DNA of 64,000 bases, from the NCBI RefSeq assembly GCF_900215245.1, contig NZ_LT907842.1, positions 372,001 through 436,000 of the forward strand. The letters run 5' to 3'. This document shows, piece by piece, positions 26,595 to 37,399 of this stretch. The translations under genes and the position numbers were made by a program. The notes beneath the pieces were generated by a model. It made no database searches. It was given only the letters and a program-made list of their open reading frames with translations, and was not told where the DNA came from. Numbering within the stretch: position 1 is the stretch's first letter; the number at the start of each line of letters is the position of its first letter. The DNA comes from Pseudomonas fluorescens. GTDB taxonomy: Bacteria; Pseudomonadota; Gammaproteobacteria; Pseudomonadales; Pseudomonadaceae.

Positions 26595-27719
26595 TCAGCC
26601 CTGCCGATAAGGCAGGGCTGCCCTCGCCTCTTCGGCGTACGCCAGAATCCCCACGCGCTCGCGCTCCAGAAAATCCTCGACAGCACTCTTCAACCCCGGA
26701 TGGCGCAGGTAATGCCATGAGCGGGTAATCACCGGCTCAAACCCGCGAATCAATTTGTGCTCGCCCTGAGCGCCCGCGTCGAAACGTTGCAGGCCTTCGG
26801 CGATGGCGTAATCCATACCCTGGTAGAAGCAGGTTTCGAAATGCAGGCGGTCAAACTCCGCCAGGCAGCCCCAATAGCGCCCGTAGAAGCTGTCGCCACC
26901 GATCAAGCTGAAGGCCATGGCCACCGGGCGTGCACCTTGTTTGGCCAGCACCACGCGAATCGCCTCGGGCATACGCTCGGCCAGCAGGCTGAAAAATGCA
27001 CGGGTCAAGTAGGGCGATTGGCGGCGCACCGCGTAGGTGTTGGCGTAACAGGCGTAGACAAAATCCCACTGCGCCTCGCTCAACTCATGGCCTTGCAGCC
27101 ATTCGAAGTCGATACCCTGCCCCGCGACTTGCTCGCGCTCTTTACGCATCTGTTTGCGCTTGCGCGAACTCAACGCGCCGAGGAAGTCCTGGAAGTCGCG
27201 ATAGCCGCGGTTTTGCCAATGAAACTGGCAGCCCAGACGGTGCAACCAACCCGGTTGTCGAGACAACGCATCGTCGGCCAGCGGGTCGGTGAAATTGATG
27301 TGGGCGCTGGAAAGCCCTTCGATTTCCAGGTAGCCCGGCAGGCTGTTCAGCAGCTCAAAACCGTCCTCGACGTTCCTCGCCAGTAAGCGTGGCCCGCTGA
27401 CCGGGCTGAACGGCACCGCCGTCAGCAGCTTGGGGTAGTAATCAATGCCCGCGCGCTCACAGGCATCTGCCCACCCGTGATCGAACACGTATTCGCCGTA
27501 GGAATGCCACTTGCGATAACTGGGCAGTGCCGCCACCAGGTGATCGCCCTCCCAGTGCAGCAAATGCTCAGGTTGCCAGCCCGATTGCGGGCCAAGGCTG
27601 GCGCTGTCTTCCAGGGCACTCAGGAACGCATGCCGCACAAAGGGCTGAGCCTGCGGCACCAGGGCATCCCAAACATGGGGGGCGATTTCGGACAGCTTGT
27701 CCAGGCGTTGCAACGGCAT
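26595..27719 (-). CDS. GNAT-like acyltransferase (peptidogalycan/DUF482 family)
   Basis: 374 residues. The family pattern includes YGEYVFDHGWADACERAGIDYYPKLL, the basic stretch SSRKRKQMRKEREQV and FYGRYWGCLAEFDRLHFETCFYQGMDYAI. Databases often call these GNAT or peptidogalycan biosynthesis proteins. The start is ATG at 27719, with GAGG 6 nt before it; two upstream in-frame starts are less well placed. The biochemical role is not known. A perfect hairpin covers the stop codon. Confidence 0.8.
   Translation of the reverse strand: MPLQRLDKLSEIAPHVWDALVPQAQPFVRHAFLSALEDSASLGPQSGWQPEHLLHWEGDHLVAALPSYRKWHSYGEYVFDHGWADACERAGIDYYPKLLTAVPFSPVSGPRLLARNVEDGFELLNSLPGYLEIEGLSSAHINFTDPLADDALSRQPGWLHRLGCQFHWQNRGYRDFQDFLGALSSRKRKQMRKEREQVAGQGIDFEWLQGHELSEAQWDFVYACYANTYAVRRQSPYLTRAFFSLLAERMPEAIRVVLAKQGARPVAMAFSLIGGDSFYGRYWGCLAEFDRLHFETCFYQGMDYAIAEGLQRFDAGAQGEHKLIRGFEPVITRSWHYLRHPGLKSAVEDFLERERVGILAYAEEARAALPYRQG
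26596..26620. repeat. Perfect hairpin spanning the stop of the GNAT-like gene
   Basis: CAGCCCTGCC and GGCAGGGCTG form a perfect 10-bp stem around GATAA. The hairpin encodes the last seven codons of the gene and part of its stop. It may terminate or protect transcripts coming from either converging gene. No T run is present. Confidence 0.6.
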
Positions 27720-28003
27720 CGGCATCCTCACTGTTGGTTGGCGTGAAAGCCTCGCGAGTATCGCCTATCACAGCGCCGGGCACACCTCAAACCAACCCGG
27801 ACAAACCCAGAAACAATTGGTTCCGTTATTAAATAATTTGTCATCTGCATGACATCACTTCGCCACTCCCCCGTCATAAGTGATCGCGATACTGACGCCT
27901 GTTTTTTAGAGCGCCTGGTTCTAGCAGGCGGCTATTTTCCGTCCGTCATCGGTCGGTTGTGTCCTGGATGGTTTGCCATCCCTCCTCACTTTCGGAGATT
28001 GAT

Positions 28004-29326
28004 ATGCGTCTTGCTTCCACTAAAACTGCGGCGGTCCTGTGTGGCGGCCTGTTGCTCGCCCTCAGCGTTCCGGTCAGCGCTGCAGTCGACGCTAAATTGC
28101 TCGACATGCTCAAGGCCAACGGCCAGATCACTGCGGCGCAGTACAGCGAACTGCAAGCGGAATTGGCCAAAGACCAGAAAGAAAAGCAGATCGCACAGCA
28201 AGCTCAACAAGAGACCAACGAACAGATCGCGGCCACCGCGAAAAAAACCAACGACCTGAGCGTGTTCGACCAGAAGCTCGCCTGGGCCGCCCGTACCCAA
28301 CTCAAGGGTGACGTGCGCTTCCGTCAGGAAACCGTGAAGATTCAGGGCGAATCCAACAACGGTGGCCGTGACAAGGACCGTCAGCGCATCCGTGCCCGCC
28401 TCGGCGCGTACACCGAAGTCAACTCGCAAGTGGACACCGGCATTCGCATTGCCACCGGCAGCAGCGACGACGCGCGGTCGACCAACCAGGACCAGGACAA
28501 CTATTTCGACAAGAAGTCGATCTGGCTGGACCTGGGCTACATCGACTACCACCCGGACCAGATCAAGAACCTGCACGTGATCGGCGGCAAGATGCTGCAG
28601 CCGTGGGTGAACATGGGCGATGTGATCTGGGATAGCGACATCAACCCGGAAGGCCTGGCCCTCACCTACAAATACCCACTGGGCAGCAGCGCAGAGCTGT
28701 TCGGCAGCCTGGGTAACTACAACCTCAAGGACAACGTCGACGGCGACGGCGTGCAATTTCGCCACGACCTGCGCCTGACATCCGGCCAGTTGGGGACGCG
28801 TTTCTCGGTCACCGACAACCTGAAAATGACCCTGGGCGGCAGTGTCTACGCCTACCAGAACGACAAGGACAGCCGCTGCACCACGACCACCACGCCGTGC
28901 GCACTGGCAGTCAACGGTAACTCGGCCGACAACGAGTTCCGCCTGTATGAAGGTTTCGCCCAGGCTGACATCGGCGGCCTGGCAGTGCCCCTGGCGTTCT
29001 ACGGCCAGTACGTGAAAAACAACGATGCCGTGACCGATCAGGACACCGCGTGGTTGATCGGTGCCAAGTCCAAGGTGTTCGGCTTCAACCTGGACTACAA
29101 CTACCGCGATATCCAGCGTAACGCCGTGGTGGGTGCCTTCACCGATTCGGACTTTGCCAACGGCACCACCGGCTCGCGCGGCCACAAAATGAAGGTCAGC
29201 TACGACATCGACAAGAACTTTGCCCTTGGCGCCACGTACTTCCTGACCAAGGCTGACTACGCCAGCCGCACCCAGCGTGATGCCAACACCAACACCCTGC
29301 AGTTGGATGCTGAAGCCAAGTTCTAA
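28004..29326 (+). CDS. Putative outer-membrane porin
   Basis: 440 residues: signal peptide (MRLASTKTAAVLCGGLLLALSVPVSA), then a helical/coiled segment (LLDMLKANGQITAAQYSELQAELAKDQKEKQIAQQAQQ) and a beta-barrel region to a C-terminal phenylalanine. This layout fits the Pseudomonas putative-porin family. GGAG precedes the ATG by 7 nt. The helical N-terminal part probably sits in the periplasm and may trimerise. Transport specificity is unknown. Confidence 0.85.
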   Translation: MRLASTKTAAVLCGGLLLALSVPVSAAVDAKLLDMLKANGQITAAQYSELQAELAKDQKEKQIAQQAQQETNEQIAATAKKTNDLSVFDQKLAWAARTQLKGDVRFRQETVKIQGESNNGGRDKDRQRIRARLGAYTEVNSQVDTGIRIATGSSDDARSTNQDQDNYFDKKSIWLDLGYIDYHPDQIKNLHVIGGKMLQPWVNMGDVIWDSDINPEGLALTYKYPLGSSAELFGSLGNYNLKDNVDGDGVQFRHDLRLTSGQLGTRFSVTDNLKMTLGGSVYAYQNDKDSRCTTTTTPCALAVNGNSADNEFRLYEGFAQADIGGLAVPLAFYGQYVKNNDAVTDQDTAWLIGAKSKVFGFNLDYNYRDIQRNAVVGAFTDSDFANGTTGSRGHKMKVSYDIDKNFALGATYFLTKADYASRTQRDANTNTLQLDAEAKF

Positions 29327-29379
29327 ATATGTGTAACAAGCCTTGGGCCAGGACGGCCCGAGGTGGTTTCAACAGCTTT

Positions 29380-29423
29380 GCGTGGGTGGGGCGATCCCCC
29401 TCATCCGTTCGACTCACCCACGC
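29380..29423. repeat. Inverted repeat between the porin and the anti-sigma gene
   Basis: GCGTGGGTG (29380-29388) and CACCCACGC (29415-29423) are perfect complements enclosing 26 nt. It lies between converging genes and is a likely transcription end signal, although no long T run follows. Confidence 0.5.
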
Positions 29424-29444
29424 GAGTCTGCCTCTGCCCCGCCG

Positions 29445-29678
29445 TTACTGATCCTTCAGCCGTTCGGCGGCGAGCCGTTCAGCCAATGCATCAGCATCCT
29501 TCACCGGCGCTTCCGGCATGATTTTCAGCGTCGCCTGCATCAGGCGCATCTGACGGATAAATCGCCGGCAATTAGGGCAGAACATCAAGTGATGACGCAC
29601 CAGCAGACGCTCACGAAGGGTCAATTGCCCATCGAGATAGTCACTGGACCGCGCCACTTGCTCTTTACAGGTCAACAT
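29445..29678 (-). CDS. Zinc-finger (zf-HC2) anti-sigma-like protein
   Basis: 77 residues with the zinc anti-sigma arrangement H-x3-C-x2-C: RHHLMFCPNCRRF, plus an upstream Cys (MLTCKEQ). There is no transmembrane segment, so it is a soluble ZAS-type partner. Its ATG overlaps the sigma-factor stop by 7 bp, so translation is coupled. It probably binds and restrains the adjacent sigma factor. The signal (redox or other) is unknown. Confidence 0.78.
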   Translation of the reverse strand: MLTCKEQVARSSDYLDGQLTLRERLLVRHHLMFCPNCRRFIRQMRLMQATLKIMPEAPVKDADALAERLAAERLKDQ

Positions 29679-30286
29679 TCGCCCGTTTCCTCAAAATGCT
29701 CCACCGTAGCGAAGACTTTAAGCCGTGCTCGATGCAACAGCACACGGACATTGGAGAGCGAGAGCGTCAGAAGATTACAAATCTCCTCCAATTCCAAACC
29801 TTGGCGCTCACGCAGCACCAGCACACTGCTTTGCAACTCCGACAAACTCAGCAACGTATGCTCCAGGCATTTGCGCAGCTCATCCTCGGTCAGCAGGGCT
29901 TCCGGGGTGTCCTGGTGCCAGGCATAGGGAGCGACCGCCCAGTGACCATCGTCGGGGACGAAGCGATCGTCACCGAGGGTGCCATGGGGTGAGGGCAAAT
30001 CGTCGAGCAATACTTCCCGGCGATTTTGTTTATAGCGGCCCTTGGCAGAGTTGGCCGTGATGGTCAGCAGCCACGTCTTGAGGCTGGAGCGCCCTTCAAA
30101 TTTGGCCAGGTTGCGCACCACCGATAGCCAGGCGTCCTGCACGATTTCGTCGGCGTGACGCTGCCCGACAATCGCATAGGCCACCGCGCGCATGGCGCTC
30201 TGGTAGGTCGTGACCAATTCTTTATAGGCCCGCTGCTCGCCCTTGAGCAGCCGTTCAAGCAGGTGCGCGTCGTCCGCTGCCGCCAT
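29672..30286 (-). CDS. ECF-type RNA polymerase sigma factor
   Basis: 204 residues: region 2 (LKGEQRAYKELVTTYQSAMRAVAYAIVGQRHADEIVQDAWLSVVRNLAKFEGRSSLKTWLLTI) and region 4 (LSLSELQSSVLVLRERQGLELEEICNLLTLSLSNVRVLLHRAR). There is an unusual insertion between them (PSPHGTLGDDRFVPDDGHWAVAPYAWHQDTPE). ATG at 30286 follows GAGGTTCTA. It pairs with the zinc protein and stands next to the KAS III gene, as PA3285/PA3286 do in P. aeruginosa. Its regulon is unknown. Confidence 0.85.
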   Translation of the reverse strand: MAAADDAHLLERLLKGEQRAYKELVTTYQSAMRAVAYAIVGQRHADEIVQDAWLSVVRNLAKFEGRSSLKTWLLTITANSAKGRYKQNRREVLLDDLPSPHGTLGDDRFVPDDGHWAVAPYAWHQDTPEALLTEDELRKCLEHTLLSLSELQSSVLVLRERQGLELEEICNLLTLSLSNVRVLLHRARLKVFATVEHFEETGEC

Positions 30287-30351
30287 TAGAACCTCGATTT
30301 CAAAGTGCAAACCCAATCAGTGTGGCAAACCCGATGCCACCTTGACCCTGT

Positions 30352-31473
30352 TTAGCGCTTGCGCAGGATCACGCTGCCGATCGAATAGCCCGCACCAAAC
30401 GAACTGAGGACTGCCACGGAGCCTTTCGGCAGGTCATCCTGATAGGTGTGAAACGCAATCACCGAGCCGGCCGAACTGGTATTGGCGTAGGTATCGAGAA
30501 TCACCGGCGCCTCTTCCACCGAGGCTTCACGGCCCAGCAGCTTTTTCACGATCAGGTGGTTCATGCTCAGGTTGGCCTGGTGCAGCCAGAAGCGCTTCAC
30601 ATCGGAGACATTCAGCTGGTTCTCCTCAAGGTGCACAGCGATCAGTTCGGCGACCATCGGGCAGACATCACGGAAGACTTTGCGGCCTTCCTGCACGAAC
30701 AGTTTGTCCGTCGCGCCGATCCCCTCTTCCGCCGTGCGGTTGAGAAAGCCGAAGTTGTTGCGGATGTTGTTGGAGAACTTGGTCAGCAGCTTGGTGCTCA
30801 CCACGTCGAACTGATGCGCGGAGGTCGCCAGGTCGGCACGCTCAAGGATCACCGCAGTGGCCGCATCACCAAAGATGAAGTGGCTGTCGCGGTCGCGGAA
30901 ATTCAGGTGGCCGGTGCAGACTTCCGGGTTGACCATCAGGATCGCCCGCGCCTGGCCCAGTTGGATACTGTTGGCGGCGTTCTGGATGCCGAAGGTGGCC
31001 GAGGAGCAGGCCACGTTCATGTCAAAACCGAAGCCTGCGATGCCCAGGGCTTCCTGGACTTCGATGGCGATGGCCGGATAAGCGCGTTGCAGGTTGGAGC
31101 AGGCAACGATTACGCCGTCGATGTCGGCAGCTGTCTTGCCGGCGCGCTGCAGGGCTTGCTCGGCAGCGCCGATCGCCATCTGGCAGAGTACCGACCACTC
31201 GTCATTGCTGCGTTCGGGCAGGCGCGGCGCCATGCGCTGCGGGTCGAGGATACCGTCCTTGTCCATGACAAAACGGCTCTTGATGCCCGACGCCTTTTCA
31301 ATAAAGGCTGCACTGGACTCGGTCAGCGCCTGCACGTCACCGCGCTCGATGGCGGCAGCGTTGTCGCTGTTGAACTGCTGCACGTAGGCATTGAAAGACT
31401 GCACCAGCTCTTCGTTGGAGATGCTGTTGGCCGGGGTGTACAGGCCAGTGCCGCTGATGACGACGTTATGCAC
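30352..31473 (-). CDS. Beta-ketoacyl-ACP synthase III-like enzyme
   Basis: 373 residues, longer than E. coli FabH (about 317), with thiolase-fold features: catalytic Cys in DMNVACSSATFG, His in WLHQANLSMN and Asn in DTYANTSSAGS. The triad appears intact. GTG at 31473 follows GAGGAACGACC. Similar to PA3286, which is reported to condense acyl-CoA chains into fatty acid synthesis; substrate length here is inference. A palindrome overlaps its promoter region. Confidence 0.85.
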   Translation of the reverse strand: MHNVVISGTGLYTPANSISNEELVQSFNAYVQQFNSDNAAAIERGDVQALTESSAAFIEKASGIKSRFVMDKDGILDPQRMAPRLPERSNDEWSVLCQMAIGAAEQALQRAGKTAADIDGVIVACSNLQRAYPAIAIEVQEALGIAGFGFDMNVACSSATFGIQNAANSIQLGQARAILMVNPEVCTGHLNFRDRDSHFIFGDAATAVILERADLATSAHQFDVVSTKLLTKFSNNIRNNFGFLNRTAEEGIGATDKLFVQEGRKVFRDVCPMVAELIAVHLEENQLNVSDVKRFWLHQANLSMNHLIVKKLLGREASVEEAPVILDTYANTSSAGSVIAFHTYQDDLPKGSVAVLSSFGAGYSIGSVILRKR

Positions 31474-31505
31474 GGTCGTTCCTCTAAATCTGTCAGGCAG
31501 AAGAT

Positions 31506-31523
31506 ATTGGTACCGTCGTACCA
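31506..31523. promoter_or_regulatory. Palindromic operator-like site upstream of the KAS III gene
   Basis: TTGGTAC-CGTC-GTACCAA is a perfect 7-bp inverted repeat. It lies 33-50 bp upstream of the KAS III start, overlapping where the core promoter should be, and looks like a TetR-type operator. Confidence 0.55.
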
Positions 31524-31701
31524 AACTTTAAGTCGTTCGATCCCGTCCAGCGGGCATCAAACTGGCAACGCTTTATTCCATCGCGCCGCGGCTGCGCACC
31601 AGCCCATCACGACGATCCCGGTATTTATAACCGCGAAGTTTGCCACAACCCCACGACTTTGGCGCCATCTCCCGGATAAGCGCCCCTACCCATGCCTGTG
31701 A

Positions 31702-34700
31702 TCAAGCCTCTACCTGGCTCCATTGCTTGCTCAAACGCTTGTCGGAAATCGGCACTTTGGTGCCCAACTGCTGGGCAAACAACGACACCCGATATTCCTC
31801 CAACCACCAGCGATAGAGCGCCAGCTGCGGGTCGCGCTTGCCTTCCTGGGCATGTTTGTTCAGGCGGTTCTGGTACTGCACCCACTGGCCGCCCAACTCC
31901 GAGCTCCATACGCGATCTTTTTGCACCTGGCTTGGCAACTTCTCCAGGCGCAGCTCGATGGCCTTGAGGAAACGCGGTAACTCCTTGAACCACTGCGCCG
32001 GCGTTTCCCGGACAAAACCGGGATAAACCAGGTTGCTGAGCTGTTGCTTGATGTCGTTCAGCGCCACCGCCTGGGCCAGGTCGATCTTGCCTTTGAAACG
32101 CTTCTGCAAGCCGTGCCACAGCTTCAGCACTTCCAGGGTCAGGCGCGCCAGGCGCTCGGCGTGTTCGGTCCAACTGCCGCGCTTGCGCTCGGCCAACGCC
32201 GCCAGGCCCGCGCCGTCTCGCGGCAGGCTGGCTTCGCCGTCCAGTACGCAGGTGTCGAGGCTGGCCAGCAAAATGTCTTCCACCAACGCGTCAATGCGCC
32301 CCAACTCGCGGTACATGAGGCCCAACTCGGTCAGGCCGGGCAATTTGCCACGCAGGAATTTCGCCGGTTCCGCCAGTTGTTGCATCAGCAGCCGTTGCAA
32401 GGCGCGGCGGTGCTGGAACTCGGCTTCGGCGGCCGTCGAAAAGCGCCCTTCCTTGACCGTACCGTTCTCTTCGACCAGCGCCGGGTAGACCGTCATCGAC
32501 AGGCCGGCGATCTTTTGCTGGGTCGTCTCCGCCACCGGCGCGAACACCTTGGCCTCAACCGGCTGCTGGCTTTTCGCGGTTTGCGGCACGGCCAAGGCAG
32601 CCTGGCTGGCCTCGGCAAAGCGCGCCGTCAGTTCGGCCAAGTCGCGGCCTTCGCCGAGGAACTTGCCGTGGCCGTCGACCACTTCCAGGTTCATCTTCAG
32701 GTGGTTTTCCACCTGCTGCGCCGCTTCGGCCCAGGCTTCATCGCTGACACGCGCGCCAGTCATGCGCAGCAATTCGCGCCCGAGCGCCTGGGGCAGCGAG
32801 CCCTGGCCAAATTCGATACGTTGCAGCGCCGCCTTGACGAAATCCGGCACCGGCACAAAGTTTTTGCGCAGCGCCTTGGGCAGGTTGCGCACCAGCGCGA
32901 TGCACTTGGCTTCTATCACCCCCGGCACCAGCCACTCCAGCCGCTCCGGCGGCAGCGCTGGCAACAGCGGCGCCGGCACGCGCAGGGTCACACCGTCGCG
33001 CGGGTGGTTGGGTTCAAAGTGATAACTCAAGGCCAGGGCCAAGTCGCCCAGGTGGAGGGTGTCCGGATAATGCGCGGCGGTGACTTCACTGGCCTCGCGG
33101 GCCAGCACGTCTTCCTCGCGCATGATCAACAATTGCGGGTCTTTCTGACTGTTGACCTTGTACCAGCTGTCGAAAGTCGCCGTCTGGTGAATCTCTGCCG
33201 GCAGCCGCGCGTCATAGAACGCGTACAGGGTTTCTTCGTCCGCCAGAATGTCGCGACGCCGCGCCTTGGCTTCCAGCTCGTCCAGCTGCTCCAGCAGTTG
33301 CTGGTTCGCCGTCAGGCACTTGGCCCGGGATTGAATCTCGCCGCGTACCAAACCTTCACGGATAAACAGCTCGCGGGACACCACCGGGTCAATCGGCCCG
33401 TAATGCACCGGCCGCCGTCCGACCACAATCAACCCGAACAGGGTGATCTGCTCAAACGCCACCACTTGGCCGCGCTTCTTTTCCCAGTGCGGTTCGAAGT
33501 GGTTTTTCTTGATCAGGTGCCCGGCCAGCGGCTCGATCCAGTCCGCATCGATCTTGGCGACCATGCGCGCATACAGCTTGGTGGTTTCCACCAGTTCAGC
33601 GGTCATCAGCCATTGCGGGCGCTTTTTGCCAATGCCCGAGGACGGATGAATCCAGAAGCGCCGTTGGCGCGCGCCGAGGTAATCGCCGTCTTCGGTTTTC
33701 TGGCCAATTTGGCTCAACAGACCGGACAGCACGGCTTTGTGCAGTTTGGCAAAGTCCGCTGGCTCTTTGTTCAGGGTCAGCTGCATATCGCGGCAAATCA
33801 GGCTCAGTTGGCGATGGGAATCACGCCACTCACGCAGCCGCAGGTAATTCAGGAAGTTCTTGCGGCACCAGTTACGCAACGGGCTGGCGGTGAGGGCCTG
33901 GCGCTGCTCTTCAAAGCCACGCCACAGGTTAACCAAACCGGCAAAGTCGGAATCCACATCCTTCCACTGCGCGTGGGCCTGATCGGCGGCTTGCTGACGC
34001 TCGGGCGGGCGCTCGCGCGGGTCCTGGATCGACATCGCACTGGCGACAATCAACACCTCCTGCAAACTGCCGAGCTTGGCGGCTTCGAGCAACATGCGCC
34101 CCATACGCGGGTCCACCGGCAGACGCGCCAGTTGGCGCCCCAACGGCGTCAGTTGGCTGTTACGGTCGACCGCCGAGAGTTCTTGCAGCAGGTTGAAACC
34201 GTCGCTGATGGCCTTGCCATCCGGCGGCTCGATAAACGGGAAGTCGGTGATTTCGCCGAGGCGCAGGTGCAGCATCTGCAGGATCACGGCAGCAAGGTTG
34301 GTGCGCAAAATTTCCGGGTCGGTAAATTCCGGGCGCCCAATGAAATCCTCTTCGCTGTACAAGCGGATGCAGATACCCGGCTCAACACGGCCGCATCGGC
34401 CCTTACGCTGGTTGGCGCTGGCCTGGGAAATCGCCTCGATTGGCAGGCGCTGCACTTTGGCGCGATAGCTGTAGCGGCTGATACGCGCGGTGCCGCTGTC
34501 GATCACATAACGAATACCCGGCACGGTCAGCGAGGTTTCCGCCACGTTGGTTGCCAGCACTACACGCCGGCCCGGATGAGACTGAAAAATGCGCTGCTGT
34601 TCGGCCGGTGACAGGCGCGCATACAGCGGCAAAATTTCGGTGTGTTTCAACTGGGCCTTGCGCAGCATGTCGGCGGCGTCGCGAATCTCACGCTCGCCCG

Positions 34701-35613
34701 GCAAAAACACCAACACATCACCGGGACTGCGCCGTTCGCTGCGCTCATAGGCGGCAATCTCATCAAGGGTGGCGAGGATTGCCTGGTCAACGGTCAAGTC
34801 GTCCTCGACACGGTTGCCCTCTTCGTCCTGCTCCAGGGTCAGCGGGCGATACCAGGTGTCGACCGGGAAGGTGCGCCCCGAGACCTCGACAATCGGCGCA
34901 TCGTCGAAGTGCTTGGAGAAGCGCTCCAGGTCGATGGTCGCCGAGGTGATGATGACTTTAAGGTCTGGACGCCGCGGCAGCAGGGTTTTCAGGTAGCCGA
35001 GCAGGAAGTCGATGTTCAGGCTGCGCTCGTGGGCTTCGTCGACGATGATCGTGTCGTAGCGTTCCAGGTAGCGGTCGTTCTGGGTTTCGGCCAGCAAAAT
35101 ACCGTCGGTCATCAGCTTGATCAGGGTGTTGGAATCACTCTGGTCTTCAAAGCGCACCTGATAGCCAACCAGCGCGCCCAGCGGCGTCGCGAGTTCTTCC
35201 GCGACGCGGCTGGCAACACTGCGCGCCGCAATTCGGCGCGGCTGGGTGTGGCCGATTAAACCGTGCTGGCCGCGACCGATTTCCAGGCAGATCTTCGGCA
35301 ACTGGGTGGTCTTGCCCGAGCCGGTTTCGCCGGCAATGATCAGCACCTGATGCTTGAGGAGCGCCGCTTTGATTTCATCGCGCTTGGCCGCAATGGGCAG
35401 GCTGTCGTCATAACGAATCACCGGCAGGCTGGCACGCCGCGCGGTCACTTGGGCGCAGGACGCCTGCATGCGCGTAACCCATTGCGCCAGCTTCTCCTCA
35501 TCGGGTTTCTTGCGCAGCTCGAGCAACTGACGCCGCAAGCGGTGGCGGTCGGCGAGCATGGCGTGATCGAGGTTTTTCAGCAGTTGGTCGATAGCAGGCG
35601 CTTGGTCAGTCAT
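31702..35613 (-). CDS. hrpA: ATP-dependent RNA helicase HrpA
   Basis: 1303 residues, the expected size for HrpA. GETGSGKT at 95-102, DEAH at 192-195, an HA2/OB region after the helicase core, and the long C-terminal domain (DUF3418) with [28 protein letters not shown]. It is a DEAH-box helicase implicated in mRNA processing and in rescue of collided ribosomes in E. coli. It stands 70 bp downstream of aceK on the same strand. Confidence 0.93.
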   Translation of the reverse strand: MTDQAPAIDQLLKNLDHAMLADRHRLRRQLLELRKKPDEEKLAQWVTRMQASCAQVTARRASLPVIRYDDSLPIAAKRDEIKAALLKHQVLIIAGETGSGKTTQLPKICLEIGRGQHGLIGHTQPRRIAARSVASRVAEELATPLGALVGYQVRFEDQSDSNTLIKLMTDGILLAETQNDRYLERYDTIIVDEAHERSLNIDFLLGYLKTLLPRRPDLKVIITSATIDLERFSKHFDDAPIVEVSGRTFPVDTWYRPLTLEQDEEGNRVEDDLTVDQAILATLDEIAAYERSERRSPGDVLVFLPGEREIRDAADMLRKAQLKHTEILPLYARLSPAEQQRIFQSHPGRRVVLATNVAETSLTVPGIRYVIDSGTARISRYSYRAKVQRLPIEAISQASANQRKGRCGRVEPGICIRLYSEEDFIGRPEFTDPEILRTNLAAVILQMLHLRLGEITDFPFIEPPDGKAISDGFNLLQELSAVDRNSQLTPLGRQLARLPVDPRMGRMLLEAAKLGSLQEVLIVASAMSIQDPRERPPERQQAADQAHAQWKDVDSDFAGLVNLWRGFEEQRQALTASPLRNWCRKNFLNYLRLREWRDSHRQLSLICRDMQLTLNKEPADFAKLHKAVLSGLLSQIGQKTEDGDYLGARQRRFWIHPSSGIGKKRPQWLMTAELVETTKLYARMVAKIDADWIEPLAGHLIKKNHFEPHWEKKRGQVVAFEQITLFGLIVVGRRPVHYGPIDPVVSRELFIREGLVRGEIQSRAKCLTANQQLLEQLDELEAKARRRDILADEETLYAFYDARLPAEIHQTATFDSWYKVNSQKDPQLLIMREEDVLAREASEVTAAHYPDTLHLGDLALALSYHFEPNHPRDGVTLRVPAPLLPALPPERLEWLVPGVIEAKCIALVRNLPKALRKNFVPVPDFVKAALQRIEFGQGSLPQALGRELLRMTGARVSDEAWAEAAQQVENHLKMNLEVVDGHGKFLGEGRDLAELTARFAEASQAALAVPQTAKSQQPVEAKVFAPVAETTQQKIAGLSMTVYPALVEENGTVKEGRFSTAAEAEFQHRRALQRLLMQQLAEPAKFLRGKLPGLTELGLMYRELGRIDALVEDILLASLDTCVLDGEASLPRDGAGLAALAERKRGSWTEHAERLARLTLEVLKLWHGLQKRFKGKIDLAQAVALNDIKQQLSNLVYPGFVRETPAQWFKELPRFLKAIELRLEKLPSQVQKDRVWSSELGGQWVQYQNRLNKHAQEGKRDPQLALYRWWLEEYRVSLFAQQLGTKVPISDKRLSKQWSQVEA

Positions 35614-35683
35614 CAGATGCGTTTGGGTCGTCTATTTATGCAGGGGGCGGATTGTCGCAGAAAACCGCCAACGCGCGCGCCCC

Positions 35684-37399
35684 TCATTCGTTATCACGGT
35701 CTTTGCGCCGGTACGGGAACACGTCGATGACCTTGCCGGCGCGAATCGCGTCCTGCAGGCCTTTCCAATAGTCGGCGTTGTACAACTCGCCATGCAGCTC
35801 GTCGAACAGCTTGCGCTGGCCGGCGTCGGCGAACAGAAAAGGCGGGAATTCTTCAGGGAACACGTCGAGCGGGCCGATCGAGTACCAGGGCTCCGAAGCC
35901 ATCTCATCCTCGGGGGTACGCGGTGCGGGGATATGGCGAAAGTTGGCCTCGGTGAGGAAGCAGATTTCGTCATAGTCGTAGAACACCACGCGACCGTGTC
36001 GGGTGACGCCGAAGTTCTTCAGCAGCATGTCACCGGGAAAGATGTTCGCCGCCGCCAATTGCTTGATGGCCAGGCCATAGTCCTCAAGGGCTTCGCGCAC
36101 CTGAGCGGCGTTGGCGTTGTCGAGGTAGAGGTTGAGCGGGGTCATGCGCCGCTCGGTCCAGCAGTGGCGGATGAGCACGCTGTCGCCCTCCACTTCCACC
36201 GTACCGGCGGCGACTTCAAGCAGTTCGGCCAGGCACTCGGGCTCGAACTTGCTCAGGGGAAAACGGAAGTCGGCAAACTCCTGGGTGTCGGCCATGCGCC
36301 CGACTCGGTCGACGCTTTTTACCAGGCGATACTTCTCGATCACCGTGGCGCGATTGACGTTTTTCGACGGCGAAAAACGATCCTTGATGATCTTGAACAC
36401 GGTGTTGAAGCCCGGCAGGGTAAACACACTCATGACCATGCCACGCACGCCGGGCGCCATGATGAATTGATCATCGGTGGTCGCCAGGTGGTTGATCAGC
36501 GCGCGGTAAAACTCCGACTTGCCATGCTTGTAAAACCCGATGGAGGTGTACAACTCGGCGATGTGCTTGCCCGGCAGGATGCGCTTGAGAAAGCCGATGA
36601 ATTCCGCCGGCACCGGCACGTCGACCATGAAATAGGAGCGGGTGAAGGAGAAGATGATCGACACGTCGGCCTCATCAGTGATCAGCGCATCGATCTGGAT
36701 GCCGCGCCCTTCGCGGTGCAACAGCGGAATAACCAGCGGCCATTGTTCATCGCGGGTATAGATGCGCCCTACAAGGTAGGCGCCTTTATTACGGTAGAGC
36801 ACCGAGGAAAACAGCTCGACGCTGAGGTCCGGGTCTTTGCACACCCAGTCCGGCAGGTTCTCGCGCAATTGGGCTTCGAGCCGGCGCAAGTCGGCAGCGA
36901 GGTCCGCGTAGGGTTCGCTGAAACGGTAATCGGCGAAAATCTGCGCCAGCGTCGACGCCAGGTCGCCCGTCGGCTTATAGGTCCGGGTCTGCGCCGCGCG
37001 CGCGCGGCGCAGGCTGGGCCGCGTGGTGTGGATGAACATGCAGCCATCACTGATCAGGTCATGACTGAACAGGCCGCAGAAGATCGAGTTGTACCAGGTC
37101 TCCGACAGTTCATCGTCAAAGCGCAGGTCGATCAGGCCGATATACGCGCTCTTGACCAGGGGCCACGTGTCGATGTCCAGCAAGGTCGCCTCGTCGAAGC
37201 TGGCCCGCAGGCGCGCCGTCACTTCAGCCACCTTGTCTTCATACAGGTTGATACGCGCCGCCGAAGCCGCCTGCCCCTGCTGCCACTGGGCCTTTTCGAA
37301 CCGTTCGCGGGCGCCGTCGGTGATCTGGCGAAAGTGCTCACGGTAATCGTCGAAGCCATCGAGGATCATGCGGGCGATGGCGAGGGCGGATTGCGACAT
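35684..37399 (-). CDS. aceK: Isocitrate dehydrogenase kinase/phosphatase
   Basis: 571 residues, the normal AceK length. Characteristic parts are the N-terminal helical regulatory domain and the C-terminal kinase-like domain with [36 protein letters not shown]. It phosphorylates and dephosphorylates isocitrate dehydrogenase to divert flux into the glyoxylate shunt during growth on acetate or fatty acids. ATG at 37399 follows GAGGTTTCCCGC. It is not next to aceA/aceB here, as is usual in pseudomonads. Confidence 0.94.
   Translation of the reverse strand: MSQSALAIARMILDGFDDYREHFRQITDGARERFEKAQWQQGQAASAARINLYEDKVAEVTARLRASFDEATLLDIDTWPLVKSAYIGLIDLRFDDELSETWYNSIFCGLFSHDLISDGCMFIHTTRPSLRRARAAQTRTYKPTGDLASTLAQIFADYRFSEPYADLAADLRRLEAQLRENLPDWVCKDPDLSVELFSSVLYRNKGAYLVGRIYTRDEQWPLVIPLLHREGRGIQIDALITDEADVSIIFSFTRSYFMVDVPVPAEFIGFLKRILPGKHIAELYTSIGFYKHGKSEFYRALINHLATTDDQFIMAPGVRGMVMSVFTLPGFNTVFKIIKDRFSPSKNVNRATVIEKYRLVKSVDRVGRMADTQEFADFRFPLSKFEPECLAELLEVAAGTVEVEGDSVLIRHCWTERRMTPLNLYLDNANAAQVREALEDYGLAIKQLAAANIFPGDMLLKNFGVTRHGRVVFYDYDEICFLTEANFRHIPAPRTPEDEMASEPWYSIGPLDVFPEEFPPFLFADAGQRKLFDELHGELYNADYWKGLQDAIRAGKVIDVFPYRRKDRDNE

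Noticed and set aside
27986..29185. 399-codon frame on the - strand opposite the porin
   Set aside because: Val/Gly/His-rich mirror translation; the porin has a signal peptide, a ribosome binding site and a C-terminal Phe.
32044..34611. 855-codon open frame on the + strand
   Set aside because: It lies wholly antisense to hrpA, has GC-rich shadow composition (Arg/Gln/His/Leu), no domain and no ribosome binding site.
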